64,000 nucleotides of DNA from an uncultured Clostridia bacterium (GCA_948485625.1 CAOMRW010000004.1:1-64000), one strand, 5' to 3'. Positions 16,965 through 27,237 are shown, counted from the stretch's first letter. Translations and numbers: made by a program. Notes: generated by a model from the letters alone, not told the origin.

Positions 16965-19052
16965 TTATTTTTTCTTTCTTGTATTTGTCTTTTTAGTAGT
17001 TTTTTTCTTTGTAGTTTTTCTTGTTATTTCTGTTGTTTGTTTTTTTACTTCTTCTGCATCGTCTGGATTCCATTTTTCTCCTAGTTTTGGTTTATTCCAT
17101 GAGATATAGTCACAAGATTCTGGATTATTTTCACAAATATAGAAGTTTCTTCTTCTTTTCGTTTTTCTTACTTGGACTGTTGCTCCACATTTTGGACATG
17201 GTACATCTATTGTTTCTACTATTGCTTTTGTGTTTTTACATTCTGGATATCCTGGACATGCTAAAAATTTTCCATATCTTCCAAATTTATATACCATCAT
17301 TCTTCCACATTTTTCACATTGTACATCTGATACTTCATCTACTAATTGTACATGTTCTAGCTCTTTTTCAACTTTTTCAAGTTCTTTTTCAAATGGCCCA
17401 TAAAATTCTCTAATCATTTTTTTCCATTCTTCTTTTCCATCTGCTATCTCATCAAATTCATCTTCAATTTTAGCTGTAAATTCTACATTTATTATATCTG
17501 TAAAATTTTCTGTAAGTAGTTTATTTACTATTTTTCCTAGTTCTGTTGGTAGTAATTGTTTTTGTTCTTTTTCTATGTATCTTCTTTCTAAAATTGTAGT
17601 AATTGTTGGTGAATATGTACTTGGTCTTCCTATTCCTTTTTCTTCTAGTGCTTTTACTAAACTTGCTTCTGTATATCTTGCAGGTGGTTCTGTGAAGCTT
17701 TGTTTTGGATTTATTTTTATTAATTTAACTTCTTGTTTTTCTTCTAATTCTGGTAACATTCCATTTTCTTGTTCTTCTTTTTCGTCTGTTCCTTCTACAT
17801 ATAGAATCATAAATCCTTTAAATTTTAAATTTTGCCCATTTGCTTTAAAGTCATAGTCATTTGCTTTTATATTCACTGACATTGTGTCATAAATCGCTGG
17901 TTTCATTTGGCTTGCCATAAATCTATTATATATTAGATTATATAGTTTGTATTGGTCTTTTGTTAATTCATCTTTTATATCTTTTGGTTCAATATCTGAA
18001 TATGTTGGTCTTATACCTTCATGAGCATCTTGGGCATCTTTATTTGTTTTATAGTATCTATTTTCATAATATTCGTCACCATATGTTGATACTATATGAT
18101 TTTTTGCTGCTACTCTTGCTTCTTCTGATATTCTTGTTGAGTCTGTTCTCATGTATGTTATTAAACCAACAGTTCCTTTATCAGATATTTTTACACCCTC
18201 ATATAAACTTTGTGCAACAGACATTGTTTTCTTTAATGTAAATCCTAGTTTTCTTGATGCTTCTTGTTGCATTGTACTTGTTGTAAATGGTGGGGATGGA
18301 TTTCTTTTTTTCTCGCCTTTTTTTATATCAGATATTATATATTTAGCATTTTTAATGTTTTTTAGTATTTCATCTACTTGCTCTTTTGAATTAATTTCTT
18401 GTTTCTTTCCATCTTTTCCATAAAATCTAGCTTCAAATTCTTTTTTAGATTTTTCATCTTTTAAATCTGTATATATATTCCAATATTCTTGTGGAATAAA
18501 GTTTTCTATTTCATTTTCTCTATCTACAATTAACTTAACAGCTACTGATTGGACTCTTCCTGCTGATAATCCTCTTTTTACTTTTTTCCATAATAGTGGA
18601 CTAATTTTGTATCCTACTATTCTATCTAGAACTCTTCTTGCTTGTTGAGCATCAACTGTGTCTCTATCTATATCTCTTGGTTCTTTTATTGCTTTTTGTA
18701 CTGCTGTTTTTGTTATTTCATTAAATGTTACTCTTGTTATTTTTTCTTTGTTATCTTCTAAAATTTTTGCTAGGTGCCATGCTATTGCTTCACCCTCACG
18801 GTCAGGGTCAGTTGCTAAATATACTTTTTTTGCCTTTTTTGCATCAGATTTTAGAGATTTTATTAAATCTCCCTTTCCTCTTATATTTATATATTCTGGT
18901 TCAAAATCGTGCTCTATATCTACACCTAATTTTGACTTTGGTAAATCTCTTATATGTCCCATTGAGGCTACAACTTTTGTACTTCCTCCTAAAAACTTTT
19001 TTATTGTATTTGCTTTTGCTGGCGATTCTACTATTATTAATTTATCAGCCAT
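16965..19052 (-). CDS. topA: DNA topoisomerase I (type IA)
   Basis: 695 aa, full length. TOPRIM domain at the N-terminus (MADKLIIVESPAKANTIKKF; DPDREGEAIAW), active-site Tyr about residue 300 in GLITYMRTDSTRIS, then two C-terminal four-cysteine zinc ribbons (CEKCGRMMVY ... CPGYPEC; CPKCGATVQVRK ... CENNPESC) and a Lys/Thr-rich tail. Relaxes negative supercoils behind RNA polymerase. No CGG in any frame. Host gene, own transcription unit with a weak Shine-Dalgarno. Confidence 0.98.
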   Translation of the reverse strand: MADKLIIVESPAKANTIKKFLGGSTKVVASMGHIRDLPKSKLGVDIEHDFEPEYINIRGKGDLIKSLKSDAKKAKKVYLATDPDREGEAIAWHLAKILEDNKEKITRVTFNEITKTAVQKAIKEPRDIDRDTVDAQQARRVLDRIVGYKISPLLWKKVKRGLSAGRVQSVAVKLIVDRENEIENFIPQEYWNIYTDLKDEKSKKEFEARFYGKDGKKQEINSKEQVDEILKNIKNAKYIISDIKKGEKKRNPSPPFTTSTMQQEASRKLGFTLKKTMSVAQSLYEGVKISDKGTVGLITYMRTDSTRISEEARVAAKNHIVSTYGDEYYENRYYKTNKDAQDAHEGIRPTYSDIEPKDIKDELTKDQYKLYNLIYNRFMASQMKPAIYDTMSVNIKANDYDFKANGQNLKFKGFMILYVEGTDEKEEQENGMLPELEEKQEVKLIKINPKQSFTEPPARYTEASLVKALEEKGIGRPSTYSPTITTILERRYIEKEQKQLLPTELGKIVNKLLTENFTDIINVEFTAKIEDEFDEIADGKEEWKKMIREFYGPFEKELEKVEKELEHVQLVDEVSDVQCEKCGRMMVYKFGRYGKFLACPGYPECKNTKAIVETIDVPCPKCGATVQVRKTKRRRNFYICENNPESCDYISWNKPKLGEKWNPDDAEEVKKQTTEITRKTTKKKTTKKTNTRKKK

Positions 19053-19248
19053 AAAGTCCTCCTTAGATTTTATCTAGTTTCATACTCTTAGTATTCTAGA
19101 CTAATTTTTAATTTTTTGCAAGTTTTTTCCAATATTTTATATTAAAACCCTAATAATAAGTTATTAAAGTTTGCTTAGTTGACTATTTTTATGATATATC
19201 TGACTTGTAACAATAATATTAGTTTAAAGTTCACTTAAAAGAAAAAAA

Positions 19249-19266
19249 GAGAATCAGAATTCTCCT
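19249..19266 (-). terminator. Terminator after the DUF6514-like gene
   Basis: AGGAGAATTC/GAATTC-type stem (GAGAATCAGAATTCTC) with a T-run on the minus strand. Confidence 0.6.
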
Positions 19267-19271
19267 TTATG

Positions 19272-19589
19272 TTAAAAATTTCTTTTTAATAAATCTGAAA
19301 GTACTTCTTCAGAATTTATTATAGTTACTTTGCTTTCCTTAAAGATATTTAGAATTCTATCTTCTTCTACTTCATCATTTGTTATATATTTTATACATTT
19401 TGTTTCTACTTTTAAATCATCTGGTAAATATTCTGTTTTAACTATTTGTATTCCATATTTTGCTTTACCTTCAGAATTTATTTCATCTTCATTTATTTGC
19501 TTGTAATATTCAAATTTTATTGGATGGTCTATTCCTTCTTCTTCAAGTTTTTCTTTTTCTAAAAACGTCCCTCCAAAAAATGTTTTCAA
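19272..19589 (-). CDS. DUF6514-like protein (105 aa)
   Basis: Begins MKTFFGGTFLEKEKLEEEG; central YGIQIVKTEYLPDDLKVE and C-terminal VTIINSEEVLSDLLKRNF match the pattern of the Clostridia family DUF6514, function unknown. Monocistronic with its own terminator. Family call is from memory of the pattern. Confidence 0.55.
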   Translation of the reverse strand: MKTFFGGTFLEKEKLEEEGIDHPIKFEYYKQINEDEINSEGKAKYGIQIVKTEYLPDDLKVETKCIKYITNDEVEEDRILNIFKESKVTIINSEEVLSDLLKRNF

Positions 19590-19698
19590 AACTATCCCCC
19601 TTTTCCTTAGTATTTTATCGCGACATGTTCTATATATTACTACTAATTACAATTATTTACAAGTTTTTTTCATCGCAAATTTCGACACCTAAGAAAAG

Positions 19699-19736
19699 CC
19701 TAGTTCAATTGGTAACTTTTTATCAATTAAACTAGG
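19699..19736. terminator. Bidirectional terminator hairpin
   Basis: CCTAGTTCAATTG pairs with CAATTAAACTAGG (one mismatch), followed by T-rich DNA. Confidence 0.7.
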
Positions 19737-19806
19737 TTTCGTCTTTATTTACTATATTATTTTTATTTATGTGTAGTTATATATAATAAAAATGTGAACT
19801 ACTAAC

Positions 19807-20427
19807 TTATCTTATAAAGTTTGTTGATATTATTTTTTCATTTTCTGGTTCTTTTATTCCTGCTTTTTTACCAGCTTCTATACATTTCAAAATCCATGCC
19901 ATATTATTAGCAAGTGTTCTCATTGTTTGCATTCCTTCTTCATCTTGTAAAACATCCTCTGGTTTACTTCCATGAACCATATTCCAGTATTGTGATGTTA
20001 TAATTGGCATATTATTCATTGCAAAGTATTTATTTATTTGATCAAATGTTGATGTTGCTCCTCCTCTTCTACAACTTACAACTCCTGCTGCCACTTTATT
20101 TTTAAATAAATTTCTTCTTCCATAAAAAATTCTATCCATAAATGATGTAATCATTCCACTTCCTGAGGCAAAATGTACTGGTGTACCAAATACAAATCCA
20201 TCTGCATTTGGTACTTTTTCTAAAAATTCGTTTACTTTATCATTTAAAAAGCACCTTCCTGTTTCTAGGCATTTTCCACATCCTATACATCCTGCTGTTG
20301 GTGTACTTCCTATCCAGAATTCTTCTGTTTCTATTCCATTTTTTTCTAAAGTACTTTTTACCTCTTTTAATGCTGTATATGTACATCCTTTTGGGTGTGG
20401 ACTTCCATTCACTAATATAACTTTCAT
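19807..20427 (-). CDS. NADPH-dependent FMN reductase / iron-sulfur flavoprotein-like
   Basis: 206 aa. Flavodoxin-like fold: MKVILVNGSPHPKGCTYTAL (phosphate loop of FMN), then CIGCGKCLETGRC, a cysteine cluster as in iron-sulfur flavoproteins, and FGTPVHFASGSGMITSFMDR (FMN ring contact). Ends EKIISTNFIR. Cytosolic electron transfer or quinone/nitro reduction. Substrate unknown. Confidence 0.85.
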   Translation of the reverse strand: MKVILVNGSPHPKGCTYTALKEVKSTLEKNGIETEEFWIGSTPTAGCIGCGKCLETGRCFLNDKVNEFLEKVPNADGFVFGTPVHFASGSGMITSFMDRIFYGRRNLFKNKVAAGVVSCRRGGATSTFDQINKYFAMNNMPIITSQYWNMVHGSKPEDVLQDEEGMQTMRTLANNMAWILKCIEAGKKAGIKEPENEKIISTNFIR

Positions 20428-20474
20428 TAATAAACCTCCTTAAAACAATACATTTTGGGGCTACTCTATATTTT

Positions 20475-21140
20475 TTAGTATTTTTCTATTATTTCATTTT
20501 GGTTTTTATATATAGTATTTGCTGGCACTACTTTTCTTACTGATGATAGTGGGTATATATTTGATTTTCTTCCTATAACTGTTCCTGGATTTAGTACTGT
20601 TCCGCATCCTACTTCTACCTCGTCTCCTAACATTGCTCCGAATTTTTTTAGTCCTGTTTCTATTTGTTCTGTATTATTTTTTACAATTACTAATTTTTTA
20701 TCTGATTTTACATTTGATGTTATAGAACCTGCTCCCATATGTGATTTATATCCTAAGATTGAATCTCCAACATAATTATAGTGTGGTACTTGTACTTTAT
20801 TAAATAATATTACATTTTTTAGTTCAGTTGAGTTTCCTACTACTGCACCTTCTCCCACTATTGCTTTTCCTCTTATAAATGCACAATGTCTTATTTCTGC
20901 ATTTTTTCCTATTATTGCTGGTCCTTTTATGTAAGCTGTTGGTGCTACTGTTGCTGATTTTGCAATCCAGATATCTTCTCCAATTTTATTATATTCTTCC
21001 TTATCTAAAGAATTTCCTAATTCTATTATAAAGTCATTTATCTTTGGTAGTACTTCCCATGGGTATGTAACTCCTTCAAATATTTTTCTTGCTATTGTTT
21101 CTTCTAAATTATATAAATTTTCTATTTTACATTCTTCCAT
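20475..21140 (-). CDS. Left-handed beta-helix (LbH) acyl/nucleotidyltransferase-like protein
   Basis: 221 aa. Hexapeptide repeats (AKSATVAPTAYIKGPAIIGK, EIRHCAFIRGKAIVGEGAVV, VEVGCGTVLNPGTVIGRKSN). Resembles the C-terminal half of UDP-GlcNAc pyrophosphorylase-type proteins without a nucleotidyltransferase domain. Probably a sugar-linked acyltransferase; exact reaction unknown. Two CGG triplets are out of frame. Confidence 0.75.
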   Translation of the reverse strand: MEECKIENLYNLEETIARKIFEGVTYPWEVLPKINDFIIELGNSLDKEEYNKIGEDIWIAKSATVAPTAYIKGPAIIGKNAEIRHCAFIRGKAIVGEGAVVGNSTELKNVILFNKVQVPHYNYVGDSILGYKSHMGAGSITSNVKSDKKLVIVKNNTEQIETGLKKFGAMLGDEVEVGCGTVLNPGTVIGRKSNIYPLSSVRKVVPANTIYKNQNEIIEKY

Positions 21141-21381
21141 ATTCTATTTTTTATTAATAATTTATATTTTATTAATAATTCTCCTTTCCAAATCTTTAAT
21201 TTTATGATATTATATATTATACATTATTATATATTATATTACAAATTAATTTTATTATATTCTTTTATTGTTTTTTCATTATTTATTAAGTTCTATTATA
21301 TTTTATTTCTATATTTTTTATGACTTTTATTTTTTCAATTAATTTGATTTTTATGTCACATTTTGTTATACTACGTTTATT

Positions 21382-22296
21382 ATGAAAGATGAAGAAAGAT
21401 TTAAACATTTAAACAATTATTTAAAAAATAAATTTGGTGAAAGAACTCTAAAGATATGTATTGATGGTGGATTTACATGTCCTAATAGAGATGGTTCTAT
21501 TAGTTCTTCTGGTTGTATTTTTTGTAGTGAAAAGGGTTCTGGTGATTTGATAAAATATGATGCAGATATTAGTAATCAAGTATCAAATTATTTTTTGAGT
21601 TATAGAAGTAAACGTGCTAATAAATTTATAGCTTATTTTCAGAATTTTACCAATACTTATGATAGTATTCAAAATTTAAAGTCTAAATATGATTCTGCTT
21701 TAATTGATGATAGAATTGTAGGGCTTGAAATTGCAACTCGTCCAGATTGTATAAATGAAGATATTGTTAGATTATTAGCTTCATATAAAAATAATTATTA
21801 TGTATGTGTTGAGTTGGGATTACAGACATCTAATGATAATACTGGCATTCTTATTAATAGAGGATATACTAGTTCTCAATTCTCAAATGCTGTTAAACTT
21901 TTAAATCAATATGGTATTGATGTTGTTGCTCATATTATGATTGGGCTTCCTAATGAGAGTTTTGAAGATGTTAAGAATACTGTTAATTTTATTAACAAGC
22001 ATAATATTCAAGGAATAAAAGTCCATTCTACATATGTTGTTAAAAATACTGTTTTGGCTGATATGTATTTTAATGGGATGTATGAACCTATTTCTCTAGA
22101 ATACTATTTAGATTGTTTAACATATGTTATTACGCATATTTCTCCTGAAGTTGTTATTCATCGTATATCTGGTGATGCTCCTAAAGATTTATTAATTGCT
22201 CCTGAATGGAATTTGCATAAAAAGTGGGTTTTAAATGGTTTTGATAAAATTTTAAGAGAAAATGATTTGTATCAAGGAATATATTATAATGATTGA
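21382..22296 (+). CDS. Radical SAM protein, TIGR01212/YhcC family
   Basis: 304 aa. The 4Fe-4S cluster cysteines are in CPNRDGSISSSGCIFCSEKG, followed by GSGDL and the TIM-barrel strands (ELGLQTSNDNTG, DVVAHIMIGLPNE). Family members are radical SAM enzymes linked to tRNA or sulfur metabolism; substrate not fixed here. Four-base overlap region with the recQ reading frame; both face right. Confidence 0.9.
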   Translation: MKDEERFKHLNNYLKNKFGERTLKICIDGGFTCPNRDGSISSSGCIFCSEKGSGDLIKYDADISNQVSNYFLSYRSKRANKFIAYFQNFTNTYDSIQNLKSKYDSALIDDRIVGLEIATRPDCINEDIVRLLASYKNNYYVCVELGLQTSNDNTGILINRGYTSSQFSNAVKLLNQYGIDVVAHIMIGLPNESFEDVKNTVNFINKHNIQGIKVHSTYVVKNTVLADMYFNGMYEPISLEYYLDCLTYVITHISPEVVIHRISGDAPKDLLIAPEWNLHKKWVLNGFDKILRENDLYQGIYYND

Positions 22297-22328
22297 TTTA
22301 CTTAAATTTTATAGAAAAGAGGTTATGC

Positions 22329-24524
22329 ATGGAAGATGCTCAAAGTTTATTAAAAAAATATTATGGCTATGAAAATTTTAGAACTGGTCAAGATGAGATT
22401 ATTAATCATATATTAAATAATGAAGATTGTTTAGGAATAATGCCTACAGGTGCTGGTAAGTCTATTTGTTATCAAATTCCTGCTATGCTTTTGCCTGGTG
22501 TTACAATTGTAATTTCTCCTCTTATTTCTCTTATGAAAGACCAGGTTGATTCTTTAAATGAGATTGGAATTCCTGCAACATATGTAAATAGTACTCTTAA
22601 AGATTTAGAGTATTCTCAAACTATTGAAAATATTTTATATAATGTTTATAAAATTATATATGTAGCTCCTGAAAGATTGAGTTCTGATACTTTTATTAAT
22701 CTTTTAAATAGGATAGATATTTCAATGATTACAATAGATGAAGCTCATTGTGTTTCTCAATGGGGGCATGATTTTAGGCCTAGTTATAGAGAAATTGCTA
22801 ATGTTATTTTAAATCTAAAAAAACGTCCTATTGTTTCAGCTTTTACTGCTACTGCAACTCAGATTGTAAAGGATGATATTATAAATTTATTGCATTTATT
22901 GAACCCTTTCACTTTAACTACTGGTTTTGATAGGAAGAATTTGAATTTTTCTGTTGAGTTTCCTGAAAATAAGAAAGATTTTATTATTGATTTTTTGAAG
23001 AATAATTCTGATAATTCTGGGATTATCTATTGTTTAACCAGAAAAACTGTTGATAGTTTATATGATGTTCTTCTTAATTTAGGTTATAATGTTTCTAAAT
23101 ATCATGGTGGTATGAGTGAAAATGCTAGAACAAAATCTCAAGAGGATTTTACTTATGATAGAGTTCAAATAATGGTTGCTACTAATGCTTTTGGTATGGG
23201 GATTGATAAATCAAATATAAGATATGTTATTCATTATAATATGCCAAGGGATTTAGAAAGTTATTATCAAGAGGCTGGTCGTGCTGGTCGTGATGGTGAT
23301 AATTCTAAATGTATTTTACTTTTTAGTAGGGCTGATATTGTTACAAATAAGTTTTTAATTGAACAGTCTATTTCTGAGAGCAATCATAAAGTTGAATATG
23401 ATAAATTAAATGATATTATTGATTATTGTAATACTGATAAATGTCTCAGAAAATATATTTTGGAATATTTTGATGAGATTCCATTATTTGATAATTGTAA
23501 TAATTGTAGTAATTGTTTATCTGAGATAGAGGTTACTGATATTACACAAGATTCTAAAAAAATATTATCTTGTATAAAGAGAATGCATGAGAGATTTGGT
23601 TCTGGTCTTGTCACTGATGTTTTAAAAGGTTCTAAATCTGCTAAAATAAAATCATTGGGATTTGATAGTTTGTCAACTTATGGTATTATGAATGAATATC
23701 CCAAAGATACTATTAAAGATTTAATATATTTTTTAATTACAGAGGGATATATTAGGTCTGTTGGTGATAAGTATCCTATTTTGGCATTAGATATATCTTC
23801 TAATGATGTTTTATTTAATGATAAGCCTGTATTGATAAAAAGAAAAATTGAAAAAGTTTCTTCTAAAACTACTGTATCTAAGGATGAATTAGATTATGAT
23901 ATAAATCTATTTGAGATTTTAAAAAGTCTTAGAAAAGAAATTGCTACACTTAGTAATATCCCTCCTTTTATTGTTTTTACAGATGTATCTTTAAAGGAGA
24001 TGTCCACATATTTTCCAATAAATGTGGAAAGTATGCTACAGATTAGTGGTGTTGGTGTTAATAAATTAGAAAAGTATGGCAATGTTTTTATAGATGCTAT
24101 TTCTAAATATGTTTTGGAAAATAATATTGTTATACCTGAAAGGAAAAATACTACTACATCATCAACTTTACTTTCTAATTCTGATAATACTACTAAAAGT
24201 AACTCTTCTTCTAAGATTAAAGAGGATACTCGTGTTGTTTCTTATAATTTGTATAGAGATGGTAAGTCGATTAATGAAATATGTGACATTCGTGGTTTAA
24301 CAAGGACTACTATTGAAAATCATCTTGTTACATGTTATGAACTTGGTATGGATATTGATATGTCAAGGGATGTTCATTTTAAATTTGAGAATATAATTTA
24401 TGATGCTATTGATGAACTTGGTTTTGAAAGACTTCGTCCTTTGAAAGATTATTTGCCTGAAGATGTTACTTATTTGGATATTCATTATTTTGTTATAAAA
24501 TATAAAAAGACTAAGTTGACTTAG
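22329..24524 (+). CDS. recQ: ATP-dependent DNA helicase RecQ
   Basis: 731 aa. Start at MEDAQSLLKKYYGYENFRTG (AGAGG 8 bases upstream) rather than the longer frame at 22293. Motifs: MPTGAGKSICYQIPA (Walker A), TIDEAHCVSQWGHDFRP (DEAH), AFTATATQ, YYQEAGRAGRDG; a four-cysteine zinc domain (CNTDKCLRKY ... CNNCSNCL), winged helix, then HRDC (DINLFEILKSLRKEIATLSN) and a C-terminal HTH. DNA repair and fork restart. No CGG in any frame. Confidence 0.97.
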   Translation: MEDAQSLLKKYYGYENFRTGQDEIINHILNNEDCLGIMPTGAGKSICYQIPAMLLPGVTIVISPLISLMKDQVDSLNEIGIPATYVNSTLKDLEYSQTIENILYNVYKIIYVAPERLSSDTFINLLNRIDISMITIDEAHCVSQWGHDFRPSYREIANVILNLKKRPIVSAFTATATQIVKDDIINLLHLLNPFTLTTGFDRKNLNFSVEFPENKKDFIIDFLKNNSDNSGIIYCLTRKTVDSLYDVLLNLGYNVSKYHGGMSENARTKSQEDFTYDRVQIMVATNAFGMGIDKSNIRYVIHYNMPRDLESYYQEAGRAGRDGDNSKCILLFSRADIVTNKFLIEQSISESNHKVEYDKLNDIIDYCNTDKCLRKYILEYFDEIPLFDNCNNCSNCLSEIEVTDITQDSKKILSCIKRMHERFGSGLVTDVLKGSKSAKIKSLGFDSLSTYGIMNEYPKDTIKDLIYFLITEGYIRSVGDKYPILALDISSNDVLFNDKPVLIKRKIEKVSSKTTVSKDELDYDINLFEILKSLRKEIATLSNIPPFIVFTDVSLKEMSTYFPINVESMLQISGVGVNKLEKYGNVFIDAISKYVLENNIVIPERKNTTTSSTLLSNSDNTTKSNSSSKIKEDTRVVSYNLYRDGKSINEICDIRGLTRTTIENHLVTCYELGMDIDMSRDVHFKFENIIYDAIDELGFERLRPLKDYLPEDVTYLDIHYFVIKYKKTKLT

Positions 24525-24577
24525 CTTTTAATTGTTTATTTTTAATTTAACTTTGTAAAAGTTTTATTTATTAATAT

Positions 24578-24634
24578 AAGTAGTATAAAAATAATTTTTT
24601 ATTTGTTTGAGTTAAAATTATTTTTATACTACTT
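24578..24634. terminator. Bidirectional terminator between recQ and the phosphodiesterase
   Basis: AAGTAGTATAAAAATAATTTT pairs with AAAATTATTTTTATACTACTT over 21 bp, serving the two convergent genes. Confidence 0.85.
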
Positions 24635-24641
24635 TGTATTT

Positions 24642-25178
24642 TTAATATTTAAATATTTGTAGAATTTCTCCATCTACATTTTTAAGTATTATTTTATTTT
24701 CTTCTAATATTAAGTAGCTATGTTCTGTGTTACATTTTGGCAATGATATTGAGCCTGGATTTGCAAAAATGTATTCTTCTTTTTCTTGTATAAATCCTTG
24801 GTGAATATGTCCATATATTAGTATGTCAAATTGTTCATATGGTATTTTTTCTATATTGTATTTGTGTCCATGTGTAAAATATATATTTTTTCCATTTATC
24901 TCCATTAATATATGGTCCTGAAATTCAAATTCTGATATTGTTTCGTCTACTTTAGCATCACAGTTTCCTCTTACTACTAATAGTTTATCTTTTAATGAAT
25001 TTAATATTTTTGCTACTTTCATTGGTTCATATTCTTGGCTTAGATTATTTCTTGGTCCATGGTAATATAAGTCTCCTAATAATATTATTTTGTCTGGTTT
25101 TTCCTTTTCGTTTATTTCTTTTATTTTTTCTGCATAATATCCTGAGCCATGAATATCTGATATTATTAATACTTTCAT
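24642..25178 (-). CDS. YfcE/MJ0936-type metallophosphoesterase
   Basis: 178 aa. Metal ligands are all visible: DIHG, GDLYYHGPRN, GNCD, THGHKYN, YGHIHQG. Small phosphodiesterases of this type hydrolyse phosphodiesters in vitro; the natural substrate is unknown. Four bases downstream of the cyclophilin gene, so co-transcribed. Confidence 0.92.
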   Translation of the reverse strand: MKVLIISDIHGSGYYAEKIKEINEKEKPDKIILLGDLYYHGPRNNLSQEYEPMKVAKILNSLKDKLLVVRGNCDAKVDETISEFEFQDHILMEINGKNIYFTHGHKYNIEKIPYEQFDILIYGHIHQGFIQEKEEYIFANPGSISLPKCNTEHSYLILEENKIILKNVDGEILQIFKY

Positions 25179-25182
25179 AGTT

Positions 25183-25743
25183 TTACTCCTTTATAATCTT
25201 TTCTGGTTCTGAATATGTTATACCAAATGTTTCTACTGTTACTTTTTTCATAACTGGTGGTTCTACTGGCCTGTCTTTTCCTCCTCCAAATGGACTTCTT
25301 GTGATTACTCTTGATTTTACAATTTTGTCTACTACATCCATTCCCTCTATTACACTTCCAAATGCTGCATATTTTCCGTCTAAAAATTCTGAATCATCTG
25401 TTACAATAAAGAATTGTGACCCTGCACTATTAGGGTTCATGCTTCTTGCCATTGATACTATTCCTCTTACATGTGAGATGTTATTTTCTATTCCATTTTC
25501 TTTGAATTCTCCTTTTATTCCATATCCTGGTCCTCCCATTCCTGTTCCTTCTGGGTCTCCTCCTTGTGCCATAAATCCTGGAATTGTTCTATGAAATATT
25601 AATCCATTATAGAATCCTTTTTGTATTAAATTAACAAAATTATTTACTGTTTCAGGTGCTTTACTTGGATATAGTTCTAGTTTTATTATTCCTCCATCTT
25701 CCATTTCTATCGTTACTAAAGGTTTTTTTATATTTTCATTCAT
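25183..25743 (-). CDS. Cyclophilin-type peptidyl-prolyl isomerase
   Basis: 186 aa, cytosolic (no signal peptide). Core motifs FHRTIPGFMAQGGDPEGTG, SMARSMNPNSAGSQFFI and FGSVIEGMDVVDKI include the catalytic Arg and Gln. Assists proline cis-trans isomerisation in folding. A CGG at 25377 is out of frame. Confidence 0.96.
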   Translation of the reverse strand: MNENIKKPLVTIEMEDGGIIKLELYPSKAPETVNNFVNLIQKGFYNGLIFHRTIPGFMAQGGDPEGTGMGGPGYGIKGEFKENGIENNISHVRGIVSMARSMNPNSAGSQFFIVTDDSEFLDGKYAAFGSVIEGMDVVDKIVKSRVITRSPFGGGKDRPVEPPVMKKVTVETFGITYSEPEKIIKE

Positions 25744-25836
25744 CTTTCTTCTCCTATTTCTATAAACGACTTAGTATCTATTGATAATCATCGTTTATTT
25801 CAATTTTTTATTTTTATATCTTTTTATTATATTTTT

Positions 25837-26253
25837 TTATTTTTGTAAGTTGTTATATATATCTACTTGTTTTAGCATATGTCCTATATTTCCTTCTCCA
25901 GCATATTTATTAATGTCAAAAAAATTTAAATTCTTGTCTATCCAATATAGTTTGTTTACTTCTTCTATTAATTCTTTTTCTTTATTTAGATTTCCAAAAT
26001 ATACTTCTAATTCCATATCTGTTGTTACATATTGAAAATTCATTAAATGTATTAATTTTATATCTTCTTTTGTTATTCCTGTTTCTTCTTTTAGTTCTCT
26101 ATATGCAGCTTCTATTTCATTTTCATTTTCTTCTACTTTTCCTCCTACTAGGTTTAATTTTCCTTTATAGGGTTCTTTTTTTCTTTTACACATTAATATT
26201 TTGCTTTTATTTTTATTATATACTATTATTACATTTAATTTTCTCATATTCAT
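25837..26253 (-). CDS. Nudix hydrolase (MutT/8-oxo-dGTPase-like)
   Basis: 138 aa. The Nudix box is complete from GGKVEENENEIEAAYRELKE into ETGITKE, with the metal-binding REXXEE core. C-terminal FFDINKYAGEGNIGHMLKQ. Likely sanitises nucleotide triphosphates. Lies between the cyclophilin gene and CRISPR array 1. Confidence 0.92.
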   Translation of the reverse strand: MNMRKLNVIIVYNKNKSKILMCKRKKEPYKGKLNLVGGKVEENENEIEAAYRELKEETGITKEDIKLIHLMNFQYVTTDMELEVYFGNLNKEKELIEEVNKLYWIDKNLNFFDINKYAGEGNIGHMLKQVDIYNNLQK

Positions 26254-26344
26254 TCTTCTTTCTTCTTTCTATATATTTTTTATTGTACTATTATTTTTTT
26301 AGTTTTAAATAATTTTTGTTTCTATATTTTACTATTTTTAATTA

Positions 26345-26770
26345 TTTTATATTCTAGTCTATTTAAATTAATATCTGTCCGTGGAGACCTGCAGACTTAA
26401 CACAAAGAAACTTTATATTCTAGTATATTTAAATTAATATACATTCTACAATATTCCATAGTATATATTTTCGCCTTTATATTCTAGTATATTTAAATTA
26501 ATATTCTTTTTCTACAATTGATAATAAATCTCTATATTCTATCTTTATATTCTAGTATATTTAAATTAATATTGAAAATATATTATTTATTTGCTTTGCA
26601 CTCTCATCTTTATATTCTAGTCTATTTAAATTAATATTTATCATTCGTTAATATCTCAGGTGAAGATTATACCTTTATATTCTAGTCTATTTAAATTAAT
26701 ATTCAAATATTAATTGTGCTAAAGATGTATTTACAACTTTCTTTATATTCTAGTCTATTTAAATTAATAT
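26345..26770 (-). CRISPR. CRISPR array 1 (7 repeats, 6 spacers)
   Basis: 30-base repeats beginning CTTTATATTCTAG on the plus strand and ending AAATTAATAT, at 26345, 26411, 26475, 26543, 26608, 26673 and 26741. Spacers are 34-38 bases. Position 16 of the repeat is C in repeats 1, 5, 6, 7 and A in repeats 2-4; repeat 1 begins with T. It lies downstream of cas2. Strand given as the cas operon direction; the transcribed strand is not proven. Spacers match nothing noticed in this window. Confidence 0.97.
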
Positions 26771-26951
26771 AGGTTTACTATAAATGTATTTATAGTAAGG
26801 ATTTTAGTTGGTATATCTGTCGATATGTAATATATAATAACATAAAACTATAATATATGAAATACCTTTTTCTAAAATTCTTATATTTCTAGCAAAAATT
26901 CATCTGTCTTACCCCCATGTTTTTTTATCTAATGGACATCGACAGAAATTA
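26771..26951. other. Intergenic between array 1 and cas2 (possible leader)
   Basis: AT-rich. TTACTATAAATGTATTTATAGTAA-type palindrome near 26774-26797, and CTGTCGAT (26816) repeats in inverse as ATCGACAG (26937-26944). May contain the leader of array 1. Confidence 0.4.
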
Positions 26952-27236
26952 TTATAAAAAATTATCAGTCTTATCTTCTTCTAATTTCCCCCAGAATTCT
27001 TTTTCTAGCCATCTTTGATTTCTGCTTTTAAATAGTATTAAACTATCTTTATCTTCTCTTATATATTTATTTAATTCTGCTTTTAGCTTCATAGCTTGTG
27101 ATTCTAATAATTCTCCCTCAAATACTGAATTTTGTATATGCACTAAATATTTCTTACATGTTTTAAATACTTTTCTTAAAACTTTTTGTCCTTCTTTTTC
27201 TTCTAAATTAATATCATAAACTAAAATTACATACAT
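26952..27236 (-). CDS. cas2: CRISPR-associated endoribonuclease Cas2
   Basis: 94 aa from MYVILVYDINLEEKEGQ (ferredoxin-like fold, catalytic Asp in YDIN). Start 27236 directly abuts the cas1 stop. Partner of Cas1 in the spacer-integration complex. Last gene of the operon. Confidence 0.95.
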   Translation of the reverse strand: MYVILVYDINLEEKEGQKVLRKVFKTCKKYLVHIQNSVFEGELLESQAMKLKAELNKYIREDKDSLILFKSRNQRWLEKEFWGKLEEDKTDNFL

Positions 27237-27237
27237 A

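Noticed and set aside
17021..19077. Leucine/phenylalanine-rich plus-strand frames opposite topA and many other genes
   Set aside because: They are shadows of AT-rich minus-strand genes, without ribosome sites or domains.
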